Part shown: positions 40,901 to 46,030 of the stretch, piece by piece
How positions within the stretch are numbered: position 1 is the first letter of the stretch
Layout: every line of letters begins with the position of its first letter
Origin: Streptomyces sp. NRRL S-87
GTDB lineage: Bacteria > Actinomycetota > Actinomycetes > Streptomycetales > Streptomycetaceae
Direction: 5' to 3'
Length of the DNA: 46,030 bases
Assembly: GCF_000719335.1 (NCBI RefSeq)
Contig: NZ_JOGB01000059.1
Coordinates: 1-46,030, forward strand
Made by a program: the position numbers and the translations under genes
The notes under the pieces: generated by a model
Database searches by the model: none
What the model saw: the letters and a program-made list of their open reading frames with translations, nothing else
Told to the model about the DNA's origin: nothing

Positions 40901-41540
40901 ACCGCCGCGGGTCCGGGACGCGCCGGCCGAGCGGGCCCGGCCGGTCGGGCGCGGGGGCGGACGGGCCGGGCGGGAGTCCGAGCAGCTCGCGCAGGGCCTC
41001 GCCGCCCTCCTCGGCGGGGGCGATCACGTAGGAGAGCGCGAGGCGCACGGCCAGTTCGCTGCGCCGCCGGGCGGCCTCCCCGGGTTCGAGGGCGGCCGCG
41101 GTGCGGTCCCGTACCGCGCGGGCCAGGTCGGCGGGACCGGGGACCCCCGCGTCGGCCCTGCGCTGGGCCGGCACGGCCGAGGACCGGCGGTCCGGGTGGG
41201 GCCGCGGGGCGGGCAGGGCCGGGTCCCAGCAACCGGTCAGCAGGGCCCGCAACAGCGGGTGCGCGCGCGCCGCCCGTACGGTCCACTCGGCGACCGCCGC
41301 CAGCCGCTCGCGTCCGCCGGATGCCGCGTACAGCACCCGGTCGACCCCGTCGAGGTACCAGTCGGCCTCGCGCCGCAGGAGGGCGCGGGCCAGGCCCTCC
41401 TTGCCCCCGAACTCGTTGTAGAGCGTCTGCCGCGAGACGCCCGCGGCGGCGGCCACCTCGACCATGCGCACGGTGGGCCAGGGCCGTATCGCGAGGGCCG
41501 CTCCGGCGGCGTCCAGCAGGGCTTCCCGAGCCGTCGGCAT
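40866..41540 (-). CDS. TetR-family transcriptional regulator
   Basis: The 224-residue protein has an N-terminal TetR HTH (about 5-55: MVEVAAAAGVSRQTLYNEFGGKEGLARAL). An Arg/Ala-rich ligand domain follows. ATG 41540 was chosen for the SD GGGAGG just upstream; an in-frame start 48 codons earlier has no family similarity. Its 3' end overlaps the convergent exporter gene by 35 bp. The divergent neighbour is hisN, and its target is unknown. Confidence 0.88.
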   Translation of the reverse strand: MPTAREALLDAAGAALAIRPWPTVRMVEVAAAAGVSRQTLYNEFGGKEGLARALLRREADWYLDGVDRVLYAASGGRERLAAVAEWTVRAARAHPLLRALLTGCWDPALPAPRPHPDRRSSAVPAQRRADAGVPGPADLARAVRDRTAAALEPGEAARRRSELAVRLALSYVIAPAEEGGEALRELLGLPPGPSAPAPDRPGPLGRRVPDPRRFSGRSRRAGDR

Positions 41541-41682
41541 CTTCGCCTCCCCTCCCCCGACGCGGCCGGGGGACGCCTTCCCGGTCAGGGTTGACGGGCC
41601 CGGCGGAGGTGTCAAGGGGGTGCGCGGCGCGACCCGCCGGGGCGCGTGCCCGTCCGCATCGTGGGCCGATACTGTTTCGGCC

Positions 41683-42486
41683 ATGCCCGCTTATGACGAT
41701 GATCTGCGCCTTGCCCACCGCCTCGCGGACGCCGCCGACGAGGTCACGATGGCCCGCTTCCGGGCCCTGGACCTGAAGGTGGAGACCAAGCCGGACATGA
41801 CGCCGGTGAGCGAGGCCGACACCGCGACGGAGGCCGAGGTCCGGCGGCTGATCCAGGAGGCCCGGCCGGCCGACGCGATCCTCGGCGAGGAGTACGGGCT
41901 GGTCGGCGAGGGCCCCCGGCGCTGGGTGGTGGACCCGATCGACGGGACCAAGAACTACGTGCGGGGCGTCCCGGTGTGGGCCACGCTGATCTCCCTCATG
42001 GAGGAGGACGCGACCGGCGAGTTCCGCCCCGTGGTCGGCGTGGTCTCGGCGCCGGCACTGGGACGCCGCTGGTGGGCGTCCGAGGGCGCGGGGGCGTTCA
42101 CGGGTGGCGCGCTGGGCGCGGAGGGCCGGATCGGGGTGTCGAAGGTGGCCTCGCTGGCCGACGCCTCGTTCGCGTACTCCTCGCTGACCGGCTGGGAGGA
42201 GCGGGACCGGCTGGCGGGCTTCCTGGACCTGACCCGGGCCTGCTGGCGCACGCGCGGGTACGGGGACTTCTGGCCGTACATGATGGTGGCCGAGGGCTCG
42301 CTGGACCTGTGCGCGGAGCCGGAGCTGAACCTGTGGGACATGGCCGCCATCGCGGTCGTGGTGCAGGAGGCCGGCGGCCGCTTCACCAGCATCGACGGGG
42401 TCGACGGCGTGCACGGCGGCAACGCGGCGGCGTCCAACGGCCTGCTCCACGACCAGATGCTGGGGTACCTGCGCCCCCGCGGCTGA
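41683..42486 (+). CDS. hisN: histidinol-phosphate phosphatase (inositol monophosphatase family)
   Basis: The 267-residue protein has the metal-binding motifs of the IMPase fold: GEEYG (about 67-71), DPIDGTKNYVRG (about 85-96) and the C-terminal WDMAAIAVVVQEAGG. Proteins of this type next to aroA in actinobacteria were identified as HisN, removing phosphate from histidinol-P. Inositol monophosphatase is the alternative. ATG 41683 gives the conserved start PAYDDDLRLA. Confidence 0.9.
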   Translation: MPAYDDDLRLAHRLADAADEVTMARFRALDLKVETKPDMTPVSEADTATEAEVRRLIQEARPADAILGEEYGLVGEGPRRWVVDPIDGTKNYVRGVPVWATLISLMEEDATGEFRPVVGVVSAPALGRRWWASEGAGAFTGGALGAEGRIGVSKVASLADASFAYSSLTGWEERDRLAGFLDLTRACWRTRGYGDFWPYMMVAEGSLDLCAEPELNLWDMAAIAVVVQEAGGRFTSIDGVDGVHGGNAAASNGLLHDQMLGYLRPRG

Positions 42487-42661
42487 CACGTGCGTCCCCG
42501 CGCGCCGTGCGGTACGCCGCGTGCGGTAACGACCGCGTGCGCCCTCTTGATGACACTCAGTGGTCGTGGGAATCTGAGAATCCTCCACTTGTGCGCTTGT
42601 GAATCCCTTCTCTAAGCGCTCCGCCGAGCGGAGGACCTCACCCCAGGAGGTGGCTGACTCC

Positions 42662-43054
42662 ATGCTCGTCCGCGACGCCATGAGCACCCTGATCCTCACC
42701 CTCGGGCCCGCCCACACCCTTCGACAGGCCGCGTGCCTGATGTCCGGCCGCCGCGTCGGCGCGGCGGTGGTCCTCGACCCCGAGACCAGCGGCATCGGCA
42801 TCCTCACCGAGCGCGACATCCTCAACTCGGTGGGCGCGGGGCACGACCCCGACCGCGAACTCGTCTCCGCCCACACCACCAACAACGTCGTGTTCTGCAC
42901 GCCCGAGGCCACCCTGCAGGAGGCCGCGGAAGCCATGGCGCACGGCGGTTTCCGGCACCTGATCGTGCTGGCCGACGGCGGGCCGGTGGGCATCGTCTCG
43001 GTCCGCGACGTCATCCGCTGCTGGGCCCCGGCCCGGCGGACCGTGGCGGCCTGA
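42662..43054 (+). CDS. CBS-domain protein
   Basis: The 130-residue protein is a pair of CBS motifs (about 5-60: LVRDAMSTLILTLGPAHTLRQA, then GIGILTERDILNSV; and about 70-125: VVFCTPEATLQEAAEAMA, then PVGIVSVRDVIRCW). CBS pairs bind adenosine nucleotides. ATG 42662 was preferred because the CBS domain starts there. GTG 42599 and GTG 42650 are in frame, with AGGAGG 11 bases before ATG. No fused effector domain is present. Confidence 0.87.
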   Translation: MLVRDAMSTLILTLGPAHTLRQAACLMSGRRVGAAVVLDPETSGIGILTERDILNSVGAGHDPDRELVSAHTTNNVVFCTPEATLQEAAEAMAHGGFRHLIVLADGGPVGIVSVRDVIRCWAPARRTVAA

Positions 43055-43211
43055 CGCCGGACGCACGGGGCGGCGGGCCGGTCCTGGGGTAGGGTTCCGG
43101 CCCACCGTCGCATTTCAGCCCACACTGGAAGCCATCCAAGTCGAGTGCCCATCCAATTCCGTAACCGTTCGGGATCTACACCGGGTCACCCTCGCTGTTA
43201 GGCTGGTGTTC

Positions 43212-43622
43212 ATGAGTGACCTGCTGGAACGGCTCCGCGGACGCGGCTGGCGCATGACCGCGCAGCGGCGCGTCGTGGCCGAGGTGCTCGACGGTGACCA
43301 CGTGCACCTGACGGCCGACGAAGTACACGCCCGCGCGGTGGAGAGGCTCCCCGAGATCTCCCGCGCCACGGTCTACAACACCCTGGGCGAGCTGGTCTCC
43401 CTCGGCGAGATCCTGGAGGTCTCGACCGACCGCCGCGCCAAGCGGTACGACCCCAACGCGCACCGGCCGCACCAGCACCTGGTCTGCGCCGGCTGCGGCG
43501 CGATCCGCGACGTGCACCCGGCGGGCAACCCGCTGGCCGACCTCCCCGACTCGGAGCGCTTCGGCTTCGTCGTCTCGGACGTCGAGGTCACCTACCGGGG
43601 CCTGTGCCCCAACTGCCGGTAG
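43212..43622 (+). CDS. Fur-family regulator, PerR-like
   Basis: The 136-residue protein has an N-terminal winged helix (about 10-80: RMTAQRRVVAEVL, then EISRATVYNTLGELV). The C-terminal metal site has the zinc cysteines CAGC and CPNC, and the second site HQH with Asp in RDV. Asp rather than Glu at the position after GAI is the PerR-type choice, hinting at peroxide sensing, but this is inference. ATG 43212 is taken; TAGGCT (43199-43204) lies 7 bases before it, so the mRNA may be leaderless. Confidence 0.86.
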   Translation: MSDLLERLRGRGWRMTAQRRVVAEVLDGDHVHLTADEVHARAVERLPEISRATVYNTLGELVSLGEILEVSTDRRAKRYDPNAHRPHQHLVCAGCGAIRDVHPAGNPLADLPDSERFGFVVSDVEVTYRGLCPNCR

Positions 43623-43636
43623 GGAGGAGCCGAACC

Positions 43637-43656
43637 GCGGGGCCCCCGGGCCCCGC
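43637..43656 (+). terminator. terminator after Fur-family gene
   Basis: GCGGGGCCC (43637-43645) and GGGCCCCGC (43648-43656) form a 9-bp stem, 15 bases after the stop. The two bases between them mean the true loop is slightly larger. Confidence 0.6.
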
Positions 43657-43699
43657 TCCCTCCGCGGCAGAGGGCGAACACGACGAACACGGCGAACAA

Positions 43700-43797
43700 C
43701 ACGACGAAGGCCCGGATCCTGAGGATCCGGGCCTTCGTCTTCAGTAGCGGGGACAGGATTTGAACCTGCGACCTCTGGGTTATGAGCCCAGCGAGCT
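43700..43797. repeat. direct repeat copy 1 (terminator plus 3' two-thirds of tRNA-fMet)
   Basis: This is identical to 45909-46007 apart from the hairpin loop (G here, TC in the other copy). It ends exactly at the last base of the Sel1-gene stop codon. Confidence 0.92.
43703..43739 (-). terminator. 18-bp-stem terminator beyond the degraded tRNA
   Basis: GACGAAGGCCCGGATCCT pairs perfectly with its complement around a single G, giving a palindrome-like hairpin. The stem is identical to the one following the intact tRNA. Confidence 0.85.
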
Positions 43798-43818
43798 TAC
43801 GCGCTGACCTCCTCCGCC
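43745..43818 (-). pseudogene. degraded tRNA-fMet(CAT)-like sequence
   Basis: The 3' two-thirds (43745-43797) is identical to the intact tRNA-fMet at 45955-46028, including anticodon CAT in a GGG/CCC stem. The 5' third (43798-43818) agrees at fewer positions, yet has the right length and a near-complementary acceptor strand GGCGGAG with one A-C mismatch. Conserved T8 is G, and the D-stem has one mismatch. The last 22 bases are also the final codons and stop of the Sel1 gene on the same strand. Probably non-functional, though processing is not excluded. Confidence 0.75.
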
Positions 43819-45671
43819 AGCGCCTCCCGCAGCTTCCCGGCCCGCTCCGCGACCGACTCGGGCCCCAGCTCCATGGCCCGGGCGCACCACTTCTGCCCCT
43901 CGGTGAGGTCCCCGTGCCGCGCCGCCAGCAGCGCGAGCCGCAGCGCGGCCCGGCCGTGCCCGGCCACGGCAGCCCGGGTCCACCACAGGGCGGCCTCCGG
44001 CTCGCTGCCCTCCCGGGCCAGCAGCAGCCCGAGGTTGAAGGCTCCGTTGCGGGAGCCCGCCTCGGCGGCCTCCCGGTACCAGCGGGCGGCCTTGCCCAGC
44101 TCGCCGCGGGTGGCCGCGAGCATGCCCACGCGCACCTGGGCCCGGCGGTGACCCTGCTCGGCGGCCCGCTCGTACCACTCCTCGCTCTCGGTCCGCTCGG
44201 CCCGCTCCCCCAGGCCGACGGGCCCGGGAGGGGGCTGGAGGGACTCCAGCAGGGAGGCCAGTCGGAACGCCGCCTCGGCGCTGCCGCCGCCCGCCGCGCA
44301 CCGCAGGTGGCGCTCGGCGGCCCGCTCCTCGCCGTCACGCACCAGGGCGATGCCGACCTGGAGCGCCGCGTCGGTGTGGCCGGCGGCGGCGGCCCGCTCG
44401 TACCACTTCAGGGCAGAGCGGTCCTCGTCCCGGCTGGCGAAGAGGATGCCCAGGTTGAAGGCGGCGTCGACGCTGCCCGCCTCGGCGGCCTTGGAGAACC
44501 ACGGCTCGGCCCCCGCGGCGTCGCCGGCCTGGAGCAGCAGGATCGCGAGGGCGTTGGCGGCCTCGCGGTGGCCCGCGTAGGCGGCGCGCCGGTACCACTG
44601 CTCGGCCTGCGGCACCCGGTCCTGGGCGGCGCAGAGCAGCCCGAGGTTGTACGCGCCGTTGTGGTCGCCCGCGTCCATGGCGGCGCGGTACCAGCGCTCG
44701 GCGGTCTCGGTCTCGCCGCGGGCGGCGTGCAGTGCGCCCAGGGCGTTCGCCGCGTTGCCGTCGCCGTCCTCGGCGGCCCGCAGCCACCAGGTGGCCGCGC
44801 CCTCCTCGTCGCCGGCGTCGCGCAGCAGGAAGCCCAGCGCGCAGGCAGCCCGGGCCTCGCCCTGCTTGGCCGCGGACAGGTACCAGCGCCCGGCCTCCTT
44901 GAGCTCGCCGCGGGCCTCCAGGAGGGAGCCCAGGTGGAGGGCGGCCCGGCGGTGGCCGCGGGCGGCGGACTGCCGGAACCACTGCTCGGCCTCGGTGGGG
45001 CGCTTGGCGCGCAGCCGTCGGGCCAGGCGGTACGCGGCCTCGCGGTGGCCCTGCTCCGCCGCGGCCCGCAGCCAGCGCTCGGCGCCCGCGTCGCCGCGGT
45101 GCTCCAGGAGGTCGGCGAGGGCGTACGCGCCGAGGGCGTGGCCGGACTCCGCGGCCTGGCGCAGCCAGTACTCGGCGGCGGGCTCGTCGCCGCGCTCGCG
45201 GTAGTGGCGGCCGAGGGCGTGCGCGGCGGGGGACGAGCCGGCGACGGCGGCGACCCGCCACCAGCCGGCCGCTTCCTCGGGGTAGCCGCGCTGGAGGAGC
45301 AGGACGCCGAGGTTGTTGGCGGCGGCGCGGTCGCCCTCGCCGGTGGCCGCGCGCAGGAACGGCTCGGCGCCGTCGAGGTCGCCGCGGCGCAGGAGGAGGG
45401 CGCCGAGCACGCTCATGGCACCCGGGTCGCCGGACTCGGCGGCGGGGCGGTACCGGGCCTCCAACTCGGCGTCGGACACGGCCTCGTCCGTGACGGCCTC
45501 GTTGACGGCGTCGGCCAGTGCGGCCTCGGCCGCGGCGCCGGTCGGTGCGCCGTCGGCCGGTCGCGCGTCAGGCCCCTGGCCCGCCACGTCCACCGCCTTC
45601 ACTTCGTCGGAATCCGCCCGCACAAACCGCCCTGTCTCCAGCAGAGTTGACCTGTCCCCCATAAATCCCAT
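43797..45671 (-). CDS. Sel1/TPR-repeat protein
   Basis: This 624-residue protein is almost entirely Sel1-like repeats of about 36 residues (from about 70 to 600) with the recurring pattern A-xx-GxxxAAxxLGxLL and EAEQWYRRAA. It also has a Glu/Asp/Ala-rich N-terminal 60 residues. Such solenoids bind partner proteins. No signal peptide is seen. ATG 45671 starts it, with ATG 45662 also in frame. Its stop lies within a degraded tRNA-fMet copy, and the gene fills the interval between two tRNA-derived direct repeats. Confidence 0.88.
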   Translation of the reverse strand: MGFMGDRSTLLETGRFVRADSDEVKAVDVAGQGPDARPADGAPTGAAAEAALADAVNEAVTDEAVSDAELEARYRPAAESGDPGAMSVLGALLLRRGDLDGAEPFLRAATGEGDRAAANNLGVLLLQRGYPEEAAGWWRVAAVAGSSPAAHALGRHYRERGDEPAAEYWLRQAAESGHALGAYALADLLEHRGDAGAERWLRAAAEQGHREAAYRLARRLRAKRPTEAEQWFRQSAARGHRRAALHLGSLLEARGELKEAGRWYLSAAKQGEARAACALGFLLRDAGDEEGAATWWLRAAEDGDGNAANALGALHAARGETETAERWYRAAMDAGDHNGAYNLGLLCAAQDRVPQAEQWYRRAAYAGHREAANALAILLLQAGDAAGAEPWFSKAAEAGSVDAAFNLGILFASRDEDRSALKWYERAAAAGHTDAALQVGIALVRDGEERAAERHLRCAAGGGSAEAAFRLASLLESLQPPPGPVGLGERAERTESEEWYERAAEQGHRRAQVRVGMLAATRGELGKAARWYREAAEAGSRNGAFNLGLLLAREGSEPEAALWWTRAAVAGHGRAALRLALLAARHGDLTEGQKWCARAMELGPESVAERAGKLREALAEEVSA

Positions 45672-45908
45672 CGTCGCATCACCTGCTACCCGCGTACACC
45701 GGGAACGTCGCAGCCAGTGAGGTCCCTACAGCGTTTTGTCGACATGCCCACAGAGAGACAAGTCAAACACGACCATGCCCCAACTCACCCCACACGGGGG
45801 ACAGATCGCGGATACGGCATATGACGGGTGCCGAACCGTGACAAACCGATGCCGGGACGGTGGCAGAAGAGACCGTACGACGACGGTCTGACAGCGGACC
45901 GGGTACGG
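45672..45908. other. gap upstream of Sel1 gene
   Basis: This holds the Sel1 promoter, probably on the minus strand. TTGACT (45766-45761) is a candidate -35 but no convincing -10 was found. There is no credible gene. Confidence 0.5.
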
Positions 45909-46007
45909 CACGACGAAGGCCCGGATCCTTCAGGATCCGGGCCTTCGTCTTCAGTAGCGGGGACAGGATTTGAACCTGCGACCTCTGGGTTATGAGCCCA
46001 GCGAGCT
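45909..46007. repeat. direct repeat copy 2 (terminator plus part of intact tRNA-fMet)
   Basis: This is the partner of 43700-43797. The identity covers the terminator hairpin and bases 22-74 of the tRNA. Confidence 0.92.
45912..45949 (-). terminator. terminator after intact tRNA-fMet
   Basis: GACGAAGGCCCGGATCCT (45912-45929) pairs with its complement (45932-45949) around TC, 5 bases beyond the tRNA 3' end. Confidence 0.85.
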
Positions 46008-46028
46008 ACCGAGCTGCTCCACCCCGCG
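45955..46028 (-). tRNA. initiator tRNA-fMet (CAT)
   Basis: This 74-base cloverleaf (no encoded CCA) starts CGCGGGG at 46028 and has anticodon CAT. Three G-C pairs in the anticodon stem and an unpaired C1-T72 are features of initiator tRNA. The T-arm reads GGTTCAAATCC. A strong terminator follows at once. It serves formyl-Met initiation, and the deformylase in this window removes that formyl group. Confidence 0.95.
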
Positions 46029-46030
46029 TC

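Noticed and set aside
42569..42593. GGAAT with GTG 17 bases later upstream of the CBS gene, resembling a SigR promoter
   Set aside because: Spacing is 17 instead of 18 and the -10 is not GTT; too weak to call.
43745..43818. Second functional initiator tRNA
   Set aside because: The 5' third has an acceptor mismatch, a D-stem mismatch and loss of conserved T8, and overlaps a coding sequence.
1..46030. CRISPR arrays, insertion sequences, integrase genes
   Set aside because: No spaced palindromic repeats, transposase or recombinase motifs were seen. The only short arrays are simple hexamer or 15-bp tandem repeats.

Overview
This window is high-GC (about 70% or more) DNA from a Streptomyces chromosome. 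The basis is codon bias toward G/C in third positions, GTG/TTG starts, short overlapping stop/start junctions, and many genes I recognise from the Streptomyces core: wblE, the sigH/prsH pair, nagB-dasD-dasCBA-dasR, nrdABS behind a cobalamin riboswitch, sigR-rsrA, aroA-rsgA, hisN and initiator tRNA. No insertion sequence, integrase, CRISPR array or secondary-metabolite cluster is visible. Species is not assigned. Gene-order comparisons with S. coelicolor are from memory.

Layout. 1-7.7 kb: a hexamer repeat and an NsrR-type operator precede a flavohaemoglobin. Then come a cytoplasmic-looking amidase, a PdtaS-type histidine kinase convergent with wblE, a diacylglycerol-kinase-like lipid kinase, a small membrane protein, and sigma factor SigH with its anti-sigma PrsH. 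7.9-13.7 kb: a UBP zinc-finger protein, a CPA1 Na+/H+ antiporter, a PLP deaminase/desulfhydrase, and an MFS exporter divergent from a double-domain Lrp regulator. 13.9-20.8 kb: the amino-sugar regulon (nagB, dasD, dasC, dasB, dasA, dasR). DasR-type sites lie before nagB and in the dasA/dasR gap, and a third candidate lies before the kinase gene at 2.3 kb. 20.9-24.6 kb: cstA with a ybdD-like partner, an acetyltransferase, and a ribbon-helix-helix/MazF-like toxin-antitoxin pair. 24.7-29.6 kb: cobalamin riboswitch, nrdA, nrdB, an antisense small membrane gene and nrdS. 29.6-37.2 kb: peptide deformylase, a TPR-like protein, two overlapping HD-domain membrane proteins, rsrA-sigR with a consensus SigR promoter, an alpha/beta hydrolase and an SRAP protein. 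37.2-43.6 kb: an M50-like membrane peptidase, aroA, rsgA, a Gdx/SugE exporter, a TetR regulator, hisN, a CBS protein and a Fur/PerR regulator. 43.7-46.0 kb: a Sel1-repeat protein flanked by two copies of an initiator-tRNA-plus-terminator sequence. One copy is an intact tRNA-fMet. The other is degraded in its 5' third and overlaps the end of the Sel1 gene.

Themes. Several stress-sensing circuits sit together: nitric oxide (NsrR site/Hmp), thiol oxidation (SigR/RsrA), osmotic/general stress (SigH/PrsH), peroxide or metal (Fur family) and vitamin B12 (riboswitch on class Ia ribonucleotide reductase). The das/nag genes take up chitobiose/GlcNAc, hydrolyse it and feed GlcN-6-P to glycolysis under DasR control. 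The most unusual structures are the tRNA-fMet duplication around the Sel1 gene, an in-frame Asp-Met hexamer repeat in the MazF-like toxin, the hexamer array beside the NsrR box, and an active-looking/degenerate pair of HD-domain membrane proteins.
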